A stretch of DNA of 64,000 nucleotides from Promicromonospora thailandica (GTDB lineage: Bacteria > Actinomycetota > Actinomycetes > Actinomycetales > Cellulomonadaceae), in contig NZ_JAMTCS010000005.1 of the NCBI RefSeq assembly GCF_024171955.1, forward strand, positions 62,001 through 126,000. The letters are read 5' to 3'. The notes beneath the pieces were generated by a model. The model did no database searches and was not told the DNA's origin. It saw nothing but the letters and a program-made list of their open reading frames with translations. A program made the translations under genes and the position numbers. Positions within the stretch are counted from its first letter, which is position 1. Every line of letters begins with the position of its first letter. This document shows positions 16,901 through 25,337 of this stretch, one piece after another.

Positions 16901-17122
16901 CTGCTCCTCCTGGTCTGTCTGACCATCCTAGGGAACGCTGCGCAGGCCTGAAGAGTTCCCAGGTCATACCTTCGGATGAAGAAGGTCCGTCACAGGGATG
17001 ATCGAGGCCGGAAATGGGTGCGTCGGGCCACTCCGACTCCCTAGTCTCGTAGTGACCGGTCCTGTCGCAACCGACCGGCGTTCGCACGGCCCCCGCCGCC
17101 GTGCCAGATGGAAGGGCGAGTG

Positions 17123-18073
17123 ATGATCGAGGCCACAGGCCTGACGAAGAGGTACGGCGCCAAGACCGCCGTCGACGGTGTCACCTTCACGGTGCAACCG
17201 GGGCAGGTGACCGGCTTCCTGGGCCCGAACGGCGCCGGCAAGTCGACCACCATGCGCATGATCGTGGGCCTCGACCGGCCCACCGCGGGCAAGGTGACGG
17301 TGAACGGCAAGCCGTACGCCGCGCACCGCCGTCCGCTCGCGGAGGTGGGCGCGCTGCTGGACGCGAAGGCCGTGCACACCGGCCGCACCGCGCGCAACCA
17401 CCTGCTCGCGATGGCGGCGACGCACGGCATCCCGACCACGCGCGTCGACGAGGTGATCGAGCTCACGGGCCTGCGCCCCGTCGCGACCAAGCGCGTGGGC
17501 GGCTTCTCGCTCGGCATGGGGCAGCGCCTCGGCATCGCGGCCGCCCTGCTCGGCGACCCCCGCACGCTCATCCTCGACGAGCCGGTCAACGGCCTCGACC
17601 CCGAGGGCGTGCTCTGGGTGCGCAACATCGCGAAGTACCTGGCGTCCGAGGGCCGCACGGTCTTCCTGTCCAGCCACCTCATGAGCGAGGTCGCCCTCAC
17701 GGCCGACCACGTGATCGTGATCGGCCGCGGCCGCATCCTCGCCGACGCCCCGGTCCAGGAGATCGTCGACGGCGCGGAGCGCAAGCTGGTCCGGGTCCGG
17801 TCGCCGCAGGCCACCGAGCTCGCCGAGCTGCTCACGGCGAACGACGCCCAGGTCGACGGCGTCGAACCGGGCCTGCTGGAGGTGCGCGGCAGCAGCGCGG
17901 CCGCCGTCGGCGAGCTCGCCGCGGCCTCGCGGATCGTGCTGCACGAGCTCACGCCCGTCGCGTCCACGCTCGAGGAGGCGTACATGTCCCTCACCGCGGA
18001 CTCCGTGGAGTACCACTCCGAGGACATCGCTGCCTCCGGCACGGCGTCCGACCTCGAAGGGAGCAAGGCATGA
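17123..18073 (+). CDS. ABC-2 type exporter, ATP-binding subunit
   Basis: A 316-residue ATPase with Walker A GPNGAGKST, the Q-loop region, a signature variant SLGMGQRLGIA, Walker B LILDEPVNGLD and the H-loop SSHLMSE. The roughly 90-residue C-terminal extension is typical of DrrA/CcmA-like exporters of drugs or lipids. The start was chosen at the ATG at 17123 because GAAGGG lies six bases upstream; the open ATG at 17108 precedes that site. A TAGTCT minus-10-like hexamer lies at 17042-17047. It is coupled to the permease gene by an ATGA overlap. Confidence 0.93.
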   Translation: MIEATGLTKRYGAKTAVDGVTFTVQPGQVTGFLGPNGAGKSTTMRMIVGLDRPTAGKVTVNGKPYAAHRRPLAEVGALLDAKAVHTGRTARNHLLAMAATHGIPTTRVDEVIELTGLRPVATKRVGGFSLGMGQRLGIAAALLGDPRTLILDEPVNGLDPEGVLWVRNIAKYLASEGRTVFLSSHLMSEVALTADHVIVIGRGRILADAPVQEIVDGAERKLVRVRSPQATELAELLTANDAQVDGVEPGLLEVRGSSAAAVGELAAASRIVLHELTPVASTLEEAYMSLTADSVEYHSEDIAASGTASDLEGSKA

Positions 18074-18957
18074 GCGCGACGGCCACCGCCCCGGCCGGCG
18101 GAACGACGTCCGGCCCGTCGACGGGACACACGCAGGTGCGCAACGTGACGTTCGCGCGCGTGCTGCGCTCGGAGTGGATCAAGCTGTGGACGCTGCGGTC
18201 GACCTGGTGGACGCTCGCGTCCACCGTGGTGGTCATGATCGGCTTCGCGCTGCTGCTCGCGCTCGTGGTGCAGCTCGCGGGCGACGCGATGGAGGGCGCC
18301 TCGCCCGAGGACCAGGCCGCGATGGGCGGCGTCCTCGGCGGGACCACCGTCGTGGCCGCCGGCTACGAGATGGCTGCCCTCGTGGTCGCGGTGCTCGGCG
18401 CCCTCATGATCACCGGTGAGTACTCCACCGGCATGATCCGCTCCACGTTCGCCGCCGTGCCGGGCCGGCTTCCCGCGTTCTTCGGCAAGGCGCTGGTGCT
18501 GGTCCTGGTCACCGCCGTGCTCACCGCGGTCTCGCTGGCCCTGAGCTGGCTGGTGACCTACCCGATCCTGAACGCCAACGACGCCACGGTCGACTTCGGC
18601 GACGGCGACCAGGTGCGCTCGCTGTTCGGCACCGTGCTGTACGTGTCGCTGGTGGCGCTGTTCGCGCTCGGCCTCGGCACGCTGCTGCGGCACACCGCGG
18701 GCGCGATCTTCACGGTGGTCGCGATCTTCCTCGTGATCCCGACGATCTTCCAGATCGCCACGTTCGCCGCCGCCCAGCTCGAGTGGGTCGGTACGGTGAA
18801 CAAGCTGCTCCCGAGCGTGGCGGGCGCGCAGATCACGCCCAACGCGGGCCAGTTCACGGACGTGCTCGACCCGTGGGTCGGCATCGCGGTGCTCGGCGGG
18901 TACACGGCGCTCGTGCTGATCGGCGCGGCGGCCCGGCTGAAGGCCCAGGACGCGTAG
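18070..18957 (+). CDS. ABC-2 type exporter, permease subunit
   Basis: A 295-residue membrane protein. A cytoplasmic N-terminus of about 45 residues is followed by six membrane spans (first LASTVVVMIGFALLLALV, last GIAVLGGYTALVLIGAAA). The ITGEYSTGMIRSTFAAVP segment between spans is characteristic of actinobacterial ABC-2 permeases. It forms the exporter with the ATPase encoded just before it (ATGA overlap). The transported compound is unknown. Transcription ends at an 18-bp-stem hairpin. Confidence 0.93.
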   Translation: MSATATAPAGGTTSGPSTGHTQVRNVTFARVLRSEWIKLWTLRSTWWTLASTVVVMIGFALLLALVVQLAGDAMEGASPEDQAAMGGVLGGTTVVAAGYEMAALVVAVLGALMITGEYSTGMIRSTFAAVPGRLPAFFGKALVLVLVTAVLTAVSLALSWLVTYPILNANDATVDFGDGDQVRSLFGTVLYVSLVALFALGLGTLLRHTAGAIFTVVAIFLVIPTIFQIATFAAAQLEWVGTVNKLLPSVAGAQITPNAGQFTDVLDPWVGIAVLGGYTALVLIGAAARLKAQDA

Positions 18958-18992
18958 CGGGCCACTGCCGCGGAGAGGGGTGCTCCCGGAGC

Positions 18993-19033
18993 GATGTCGC
19001 GTTGAGTAGACACGGTCTACTCAACGTGACATC
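18993..19033. terminator. 18-bp stem hairpin between convergent genes
   Basis: The arms 18993-19010 and 19016-19033 pair with one mismatch around a 5-base loop. Outer bases AGGGGTGC and GCACCCCT extend the symmetry after a short gap. It lies between the exporter permease and the convergent RND gene. Confidence 0.75.
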
Positions 19034-19077
19034 CCCGTGGGGCACCCCTCGTGCGTGCCGCCGGGTCTGCTGGTTCT

Positions 19078-19141
19078 AGTCGCGCGGGTTCCCAGTCGCG
19101 CGGGTTCTCAGTCGCGCGGGCTCTCAGTCGCGCGGGTCCAG
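19078..19141. repeat. Four tandem 16-bp repeats at the RND gene end
   Basis: Units at 19078, 19094, 19110 and 19126 follow AGTCGCGCGGGTTCTC with one to three substitutions each. The stop codon of the RND gene (19126-19124) lies at the boundary of the third and fourth copies, so the last copy encodes the terminal Pro-Arg-Asp and the rest are untranslated. It looks like recent tandem duplication of the gene tail. Confidence 0.8.
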
Positions 19142-22100
19142 CGGGTGCGGCCAGACCACCGGCTCCGGCTGCGGCCCGCGCGTCCGGCCTGGCGGCCGGC
19201 TGTCGGGCTCCCGGACCTCCGGCGGGGCCGGCCACTGCTCGGGCTGCCGCTGCCCGTGCTGGGGCTGCTCGTTCTGCCACTGCTCGTTGCGCCACTGCTC
19301 GGACTGGCGCTGCCCGTTCTGCCACTGCCCGTGCTGGGGCTGCTCAGGCTGGGGCTGCTCGGGCTGCCGCGGCGCGGACGCCGGCTCGGCCGGCCAGGCG
19401 TCCTGGCGGGGGGACTGGTCGTATCGCGCAGGGCGGTGTCGGCCCTGGTCCGGGTAGGCACCTGCCGGATAGCCGCCCTGGTCAAGGAATCCGCCTGGCT
19501 GTGGATAGGCGTTCGGCTGTGGATAAGCACTCGGCTGGGGACGTGCGCCGGGCTCCGGGAACGCCGGGGGCCGCCCGGCTCGCACGGGCGATCCCGGTGC
19601 CGGTGCCGAGCGCGCACGGACGGGCGGGGCCTGTGCCGGTGTGGGCATGCTGTGCCGTCCGGGGCCGCCTCCGGCACCGGCGTCGGCCGGAGCAGCGGCT
19701 CCCACGGGTGACGACACCGGCGTGCGCGGAGGCGGCCAAGGTGCCGGAGGCGCGGCGCCGTCCGGCCGCGCGGCCAGGCCCGGCTGGGCGACCGCGACGC
19801 CGCTCGCGCGGCGTTGCGCGGCGGCCTGCCGCCCCACCGTCTGGAATGCCCCCGTGGCGACGCTCGGGAACGCGCCGGTCAGCGGTCGGCGGGTGGTGCG
19901 GCCGGCGGCCTCGTCGGCCGCGCGGCGGCGCTCGGCCCGGCCCTCGAAGATCGTGTAGATCACCGGCACCACATACAGGGTGAGCAGCGTCGAGGAGACG
20001 AGCCCGCCGATCACGACCAGCGCCAGCGGCTGGGAGATGAACGCGCCGCCGCCCGTGACCCCCACCGCCATCGGGGTGAGCGCGAAGACCGTGGCGAGCG
20101 CGGTCATGACGATGGGGCGCAGGCGCTTGCGCGCGCCCTCCCGCACCGCCTCGTCCAGCCCCATGCCGTCCTGCCGGTACTGGTTGATGAGGTCGATGAG
20201 CACGATGGCGTTGGAGACGACGATGCCGACCAGCAGGAGCGTGCCGATGAGCGCGGGCACACCGAGCGGCGTCCCCGTGGCCACCAGGGCGATAAGGGCG
20301 CCGACCGCCGCGAACGGGACGGACACCAGCAGGATGAAGGGCTGGGCCAGGCTGCGGAACGCGGCGACCATGACGATGAACACCAGGGCGATCGCGGCCA
20401 GGAGCGCCAGACCGAGGTCGGCGAACGCCTCCGCCTGGTCGGCCGCGGCCCCACCCACCGTCACCGTGGCGCCGGCCGGCAGGTCGAAAGCGGCGATCTC
20501 GGCGTCGACGGCCTCGGTCACGGCGCCCAGGTCGTCGCCGGCCGGGGTCACGGACACCGTGGCGGACCGGTCGCCGTCGATGCGGCTGATCGAGGTCGGG
20601 GTCGTGGCCACCTGCACGGTGGCGACGTCCTTCAGACGCACGGGGCCGGTCGCCGTCGGCACGGGGATCTCGCCGATGCCCGCCATGGTGGTCGGCGCCT
20701 CGCCGGCCACGAGCGTGACCCCGACGGGCCCCTCGGCCGTGCGGAGCTCGCCCATGTCCTGCGCGCCGGCCATCGCCGCCGACGCGACGCCGGTCACCTG
20801 GGTCTCGGTGAGACCGTGCTCGGCCGCGACCTTGCGGTTCACCGTGACCTCGACGATCTCCTGCGCCGCGGACAGGTCGTTGCTCACCTCGACGACGCCG
20901 TCGAGCCCGCGCACCGCCTCCTGGAGCCCGGTGGTCGCCTCGCTCAGCGCCGCGTCGTCGCGCGCGCGGACGACGAGGTCGATCGAGGAGGTGCCCACCG
21001 AGTCGCCCGCCGACACCGACACCTCCGTGGCGGGCTTCTCGACCAGGTCCGCCACGGCCGCGCGGATGTCTGCGGCGGCGGCGGTGCCGTCCGCGGTGTC
21101 GTCGAGGGTGACGGCGAACGACGCCTTGAGGCCGGCGCTCGCACCGCCGAACGCCGCCATCGACATGTCGCCCCCGCCGCCGACGGTGGACTGCACGCTC
21201 TCGACGGCCGGCACCTCGGCCAGCGCCGCCTCGACCTTCTTCGCGGCCTCGTCCTGGCCCTGGAGCGATGTCCCGGGCGCGTAGTGCTGGGTGACCGTCA
21301 CGGTGTCCTGCCCGCTGTCCCCGAGAAAGCTGGTCTCGATCCTCGGGGCGAGCGCCACGGTGCCGGCCAGGATGGCGACCGCCAGGCCGAGCGTCACGGC
21401 CGGGCGGGCGAGGGCACCGTCGAGCGTCGGCACGTAGACGCGCTGCCAGATCCCGCGACCTTCCTTCTCCTCCGCCGCCGCGCGGACGGACGCCGACGCG
21501 CGGGCCGACCGCTTCGGCGGGCGGATGAACCAGTACGCGAGCACCGGCACGATGGTGAGCGCCACGACCAGCGAGGCCAGCATCGCGATCGACACGGTCA
21601 GCGCGAACGGCCGGAAGAGCTCGCCCACCATGCCGCCCACGAAGGCGATGGGCAGGAAGACCGCGACGGTGCAGATCGTCGAGGCCGCGATGGCGCCGCC
21701 GACCTCCCGCACCGCGGTGAGCACGGCCTCGGTCCGGTCGGTGCCGTAGGACATGTGCCGCTTGATGTTCTCGATGACGACGATCGCGTCGTCGACCACG
21801 CGGCCGATCGAGATGGTGAGCGCGCCCAGCGTCAGGATGTTCAGCGTGTAGCCGCCCGCGTTCATCGCGATGAACGTCACCGCGAGCGACAGCGGGATCG
21901 AGATCGCCGACACGAGCGTGGACCGCACCGACATCAGAAACACGAGGATGACCAGGACGGCGAACAGCAGGCCGAGACCGCCCTCGGTAGCGAGCCCGTG
22001 GATCGAGTCCTCGACGAACGGCGCCTGGTCGAACACGACCGCCGTCGTCACGCCGCGCTCGGTGAGCGTGTCGGCGACCTCGGGCGCGGCGAGCGCACCC

Positions 22101-23017
22101 TCCACGGCGTGCGACACGTCGACGGTGTTGGCCTCCGGCGTCTTGGTGACGGCCAGGCCGAGCGACGGCGCGCCGTCCAGCCGGGAGTAGGACGTCGCCT
22201 CGACCGGCTTGAGCTCGACCGTCGCCACCTCGCCGACCAGCACCGGGGCAGCCGGCTCCGCCGGGCCGGTGCCGCCGCCCGGGACGACCGGGAGCTGCTT
22301 GAGCTGGTCCACCATGTCCACCGGCGTGCCGAGCTGGACGGACCAGGCCCGGCCGCCGTCGGTGATCTCGCCCGCGGGAACGACGACGCCGTTGTCCTGG
22401 AGCACGGTCGTCAGGTCCTGGGGCGTGAGCCCGGCCGTGCCGAGCCTGGCCGGGTCGGGCCGGACGCGGACCTCGGTCTCCTGCTGTCCGGTGACGGCGA
22501 CCGCCCGGACCCCGTCGACGTCCTCCAGCGCCGGGACGACGACGTTCTCCACGGTGTCCGCGAGCGCGTTGGGGTTCTTGTCCCCCGCCACCGCCAGCTG
22601 CACCACCGGGACGTCGTCCACGGAGCCTGTCGTGACCTGGGGCGTGACGTCCTGCGGCAGCGTCGCCTGCGCGCCGGTGACGGCGGTCTGCAGGCGCTGG
22701 GTCGCGGCCTCCATGTCGGTGCCGTAGACGAACTCGACGGTGGTCAGGGAGACGCCCGTCGACGCCGTGGAGCGCACCGAGGCGACGTCGTCGACGGAGG
22801 CGATCGCCTCCTCGATCACGTCGGTGACCTGTTCCTCGACGACCTGGGGCGACGATCCCGGGTAGAGCGCGCTCACGATGCCCGTCGGGAGCTGCAACGA
22901 CGGGATGAGCTCCTGCTTCAGTCCCGTCATGCTCAGCACGCCGAAGACCGCGATCGCGATGGTCACCAGCGCTACGACGGCTCGGTTCGCGAGGGACAGC
23001 CGGGCGAGACGGAACAC
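19124..23017 (-). CDS. RND-family (AcrB/HAE-1-like) efflux transporter with long Gln/Pro-rich C-terminal tail
   Basis: 1297 residues. The first ~1040 are a complete RND pump: TM1 (VALVTIAIAVFGVLSM), two large extracytoplasmic loops, a TM2-TM6 block (VLVILVFLMSVRSTLVSAIS), the TM4 acidic motif VVDDAIVVIENI, and the matching second half (FIVMVAAFRSLAQPFILLV). The remaining ~250 residues are a cytoplasmic low-complexity tail rich in Pro, Gln, Ala, Trp and Asn, including short repeats such as QWQNGQRQSEQW. The GTG at 23017 was chosen because GGAG lies five bases before it and the first membrane segment follows at once; an open frame runs 80 codons further but is not protein-like. Without an outer membrane, such pumps in actinobacteria export drugs or lipids. 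No adaptor gene is nearby. Confidence 0.93.
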   Translation of the reverse strand: MFRLARLSLANRAVVALVTIAIAVFGVLSMTGLKQELIPSLQLPTGIVSALYPGSSPQVVEEQVTDVIEEAIASVDDVASVRSTASTGVSLTTVEFVYGTDMEAATQRLQTAVTGAQATLPQDVTPQVTTGSVDDVPVVQLAVAGDKNPNALADTVENVVVPALEDVDGVRAVAVTGQQETEVRVRPDPARLGTAGLTPQDLTTVLQDNGVVVPAGEITDGGRAWSVQLGTPVDMVDQLKQLPVVPGGGTGPAEPAAPVLVGEVATVELKPVEATSYSRLDGAPSLGLAVTKTPEANTVDVSHAVEGALAAPEVADTLTERGVTTAVVFDQAPFVEDSIHGLATEGGLGLLFAVLVILVFLMSVRSTLVSAISIPLSLAVTFIAMNAGGYTLNILTLGALTISIGRVVDDAIVVIENIKRHMSYGTDRTEAVLTAVREVGGAIAASTICTVAVFLPIAFVGGMVGELFRPFALTVSIAMLASLVVALTIVPVLAYWFIRPPKRSARASASVRAAAEEKEGRGIWQRVYVPTLDGALARPAVTLGLAVAILAGTVALAPRIETSFLGDSGQDTVTVTQHYAPGTSLQGQDEAAKKVEAALAEVPAVESVQSTVGGGGDMSMAAFGGASAGLKASFAVTLDDTADGTAAAADIRAAVADLVEKPATEVSVSAGDSVGTSSIDLVVRARDDAALSEATTGLQEAVRGLDGVVEVSNDLSAAQEIVEVTVNRKVAAEHGLTETQVTGVASAAMAGAQDMGELRTAEGPVGVTLVAGEAPTTMAGIGEIPVPTATGPVRLKDVATVQVATTPTSISRIDGDRSATVSVTPAGDDLGAVTEAVDAEIAAFDLPAGATVTVGGAAADQAEAFADLGLALLAAIALVFIVMVAAFRSLAQPFILLVSVPFAAVGALIALVATGTPLGVPALIGTLLLVGIVVSNAIVLIDLINQYRQDGMGLDEAVREGARKRLRPIVMTALATVFALTPMAVGVTGGGAFISQPLALVVIGGLVSSTLLTLYVVPVIYTIFEGRAERRRAADEAAGRTTRRPLTGAFPSVATGAFQTVGRQAAAQRRASGVAVAQPGLAARPDGAAPPAPWPPPRTPVSSPVGAAAPADAGAGGGPGRHSMPTPAQAPPVRARSAPAPGSPVRAGRPPAFPEPGARPQPSAYPQPNAYPQPGGFLDQGGYPAGAYPDQGRHRPARYDQSPRQDAWPAEPASAPRQPEQPQPEQPQHGQWQNGQRQSEQWRNEQWQNEQPQHGQRQPEQWPAPPEVREPDSRPPGRTRGPQPEPVVWPHPLDPRD

Positions 23018-23180
23018 GAGGACTCCACGGTGCGGACGAGGATCGGGCAGACGGAACGCCGCCGCCGTCGTGCCCGGGGCGGACCAACGGGGTGAAAACG
23101 ACCGAAGTCCCCAGAGTAGGGCAGCGTCCCGCACCGGCGGCAAGCCCAGGCCCGGCCCCGACCGCGGAGCCGTCCACGGC

Positions 23181-24416
23181 TCACAGCTCGGACATGGCCT
23201 CCTCGGGCGTGTGCTCGGCCTGGCGGGCACGCCGGTTCCAGCGCTGCCAGAGCACACGCTCGCCGATGGGCCTGGCCATGACGTGCGCGGTGGTCAGGAA
23301 GACGAGCACGCCCACGAGCAGCACGGCGGACGCGACCCAGAACGGGGATGCCGCGCCGATGTGCTCGGCCAGCAGGCCCGCGACGACCGGCGCCGGTGCC
23401 GCGAAGCCCCACCGGACGAGGTTGAACGCCCCGGTCGTGACACGACGGTCGGGGTCGCCGAGCGCGAGCGACAGGTCGGTGAGGTTCGCGTTCGCGATAC
23501 CCATGAAGACGCCGGCCACGATGGTGACCGCGACGGAGCCGACGGTGCCGACGCCGACAGCCAGCAGGGCGACGCACACGAGCACGCCCGCGACGGCCAC
23601 CCCGAGCGTCTGCACGAACCCGATGGCGTGCGCGAGCCGGTGGCCGACCCCGAGGATGCCGAGCGCCACGCCGATGCCCCAGGCGGTGAACACCAGGCCG
23701 AGGGGCACGACGTCCAGGCCCAGGAACACGGGGACGTAGCCGAGCACGACGAAGAAGACGAAGTTGTAGGTGGCCGTGACCACCGCGAGCGCGAGGAACC
23801 CGGGCTTGCGGAACAGCCCGAAGACCTGGCCCAGCCGCAGCGGTGCCGGCTTCTGCTCCGGGTCCTTGAGGCGGGTCACGGACACGAACAGCGCGACCAG
23901 CATGAGGAGGCCACAGACGAAGAACGGGACGCGCCAGCTGATGTGTCCGAGCAGGCCGCCGATCAGCGGGCCGACGGCGAAGCCGAGCCCCACGCAGGTC
24001 TCGAACAGGCCGACCACCCACTCGCGGTCCCGCGCGAGCGCGACCAGGAGCACCATCGCGGTGGCGAAGAACATGGCGTTGCCGAGGCCCCACACGCCGC
24101 GCAGCACGGCGAGCTGGACGATGTCGCCGCTCAGGGCCGCCAGGACGGCGGCGATCGCGACCAGCGTGACGCCGGTGGCGAGGATCTTCTTGTAGCCGAA
24201 CCGGCCCGTCGCCATGACGGCGGGGATCATACCGATGGCCATGACGGCGATGTAGGCCGTGAACAGGAGCTCGATCTCCCAGGTGGTGGCGCCGATCTCG
24301 GCGCCGATGACGGGAAGGATCGGGTCCACGACGGCGATGCCCGCGATCGCGAAGAACGCGGTCAGCGCCGTGGCGTAGATGGCCGTCCTGTTGGGTTCGT
24401 TGCGCGTGGTCGCCAC
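23181..24416 (-). CDS. MFS transporter (drug-efflux-like)
   Basis: A 411-residue transporter with 12 predicted spans. The first spans (FFAIAGIAVVDPILPVIGAE) and the loop-2/3 motif GRFGYKKILATG fit the major facilitator superfamily, DHA1-like drug:proton antiporters. The start is GTG at 24416 with an excellent GAGGAGG site four bases upstream. It is divergent from a MarR regulator across a 61-bp gap containing a perfect inverted repeat, the classical arrangement for a MarR-controlled efflux pump. The substrate is unknown. Confidence 0.92.
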   Translation of the reverse strand: MATTRNEPNRTAIYATALTAFFAIAGIAVVDPILPVIGAEIGATTWEIELLFTAYIAVMAIGMIPAVMATGRFGYKKILATGVTLVAIAAVLAALSGDIVQLAVLRGVWGLGNAMFFATAMVLLVALARDREWVVGLFETCVGLGFAVGPLIGGLLGHISWRVPFFVCGLLMLVALFVSVTRLKDPEQKPAPLRLGQVFGLFRKPGFLALAVVTATYNFVFFVVLGYVPVFLGLDVVPLGLVFTAWGIGVALGILGVGHRLAHAIGFVQTLGVAVAGVLVCVALLAVGVGTVGSVAVTIVAGVFMGIANANLTDLSLALGDPDRRVTTGAFNLVRWGFAAPAPVVAGLLAEHIGAASPFWVASAVLLVGVLVFLTTAHVMARPIGERVLWQRWNRRARQAEHTPEEAMSEL

Positions 24417-24438
24417 GCGGCCTCCTCGTGCTCGGACT

Positions 24439-24471
24439 TATCTGTATCCCACAGATATCTACCTGTAGGCT
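24439..24471 (+). promoter_or_regulatory. Inverted-repeat operator and minus-10 for the MarR gene
   Basis: TATCTGT (24439-24445) and ACAGATA (24451-24457) are perfect inverted repeats with a 5-bp spacer. TAGGCT at 24466-24471 is a good actinobacterial minus-10, placed so that transcription would start at or next to the ATG at 24478, which suggests a leaderless mRNA. The repeat would cover the minus-35 zone of the MarR promoter and the start region of the MFS transcript. Confidence 0.6.
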
Positions 24472-24477
24472 ACACCC

Positions 24478-24972
24478 ATGTCGAGGACGACGAAAGGGGC
24501 CGCGGACGCGGAGCGGCCCGGCGACGACACGCTCTCCCGCGTCGAGCTGCAGCTCGCCCTCCTGCTCCGGCGGGCCGAACGCACCGGAGCGGTCCGAGCC
24601 GGCCACACACCGGCACTCGAACGGTCCGGCTACCTGCTGCTCCTCGTGCTCGGCACCGAGGGGCCGCTCGGCATCAACGCGCTGGCGGAGCGCCAGGGGC
24701 TCGACGCCTCCACCGTGACCCGGCAGGTGGTGAGCCTCGAGAAGGCCGGCTTCGCGCGACGCGGCCGAGACCCGCAGGACGGGCGGGCGGTGCGTGTGGA
24801 GGCCACGGCCGCGGGGCGCCGGCAGCTGGAGTACGAGCGTGTTCGACGCGCCGCGCTCTACGACCAGGTCCTGGCGGACTGGTCGCCGGTCGAGCGCGCC
24901 ACGCTGGCGAGCCTGCTCGAGCGCCTCAACCAGGACCTCGACGCGTTCCGCCGGGAACCGGAGGGCCGATAA
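24478..24972 (+). CDS. MarR-family transcriptional regulator
   Basis: A 164-residue winged-helix regulator. The recognition region (LGINALAERQGLDASTVTRQ, VVSLEKAGFARRGRDPQDGR) shows the MarR wing motif DPQDGRA; long helices flank it for dimerisation. No ribosome site precedes the ATG, which agrees with a leaderless transcript. It very likely represses the divergent MFS transporter gene and itself through the inverted repeat in the intergenic gap. Confidence 0.92.
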   Translation: MSRTTKGAADAERPGDDTLSRVELQLALLLRRAERTGAVRAGHTPALERSGYLLLLVLGTEGPLGINALAERQGLDASTVTRQVVSLEKAGFARRGRDPQDGRAVRVEATAAGRRQLEYERVRRAALYDQVLADWSPVERATLASLLERLNQDLDAFRREPEGR

Positions 24973-24986
24973 ACCCAAAGAACACG

Positions 24987-25029
24987 TTGCAAAGAACTTC
25001 TTGCAAAGGACTGTTGGCATGCGTAGGGT
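24987..25029 (+). promoter_or_regulatory. Promoter with two TTGCAAAG direct repeats
   Basis: TTGCAAAG occurs at 24987-24994 and 25001-25008. The second copy forms the minus-35 (TTGCAA) of a promoter whose minus-10 is TAGGGT at 25024-25029 with a 17-bp spacer. Repeats overlapping a minus-35 are typical repressor sites; the ArsR-type regulator encoded two genes downstream is the obvious candidate. The expected start is around 25036, which gives a 45-base leader for the small gene. Confidence 0.65.
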
Positions 25030-25080
25030 GGGGCACATCGCCCCACCCGTCCGCACCGACGCCCGCACAGGAGAACCGCG

Positions 25081-25302
25081 ATGACCACCTTCACGCCAGC
25101 CGTCCGCACCGCCGTCCCGCAGTCCGCGCGTCTCGCCCGTGCCATCGAGACGCCGTCGCGCACCCGCACCCAGCCCGCTCCGGCCCGCCCGGACGATCGG
25201 GACGCACGACGCCGCGAGTACGAGCGGGCCGAGCGCCTGCGGGCGCACGAGGAGCGCGTGCGCGACAACCTCGCCGCCCGTCACCCGCTCGCCCTGCGCT
25301 GA
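25081..25302 (+). CDS. Small basic hypothetical protein
   Basis: A 73-residue protein without recognised domain. The first half is Thr/Pro/Arg-rich and probably disordered; the second half (DARRREYERAERLRAHEERV) is a charged amphipathic helix with coiled-coil character. Translation is credible because AGGAG lies seven bases before the ATG and a clear promoter precedes it. It is followed 35 bp later by the ArsR-type gene, which has its own ribosome site, so the two form an operon. Function unknown. Confidence 0.6.
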   Translation: MTTFTPAVRTAVPQSARLARAIETPSRTRTQPAPARPDDRDARRREYERAERLRAHEERVRDNLAARHPLALR

Positions 25303-25337
25303 CGGTCCGGGCCTGCCACCGCACAGGAGTGCCGCAC

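Noticed and set aside
19814-23095. Very long plus-strand open frame (over 1000 codons) opposite the RND gene
   Set aside because: It is rich in Arg, His, Asp and Gly without domains, lies wholly antisense to a well-supported RND protein, and is the usual GC-frame shadow.
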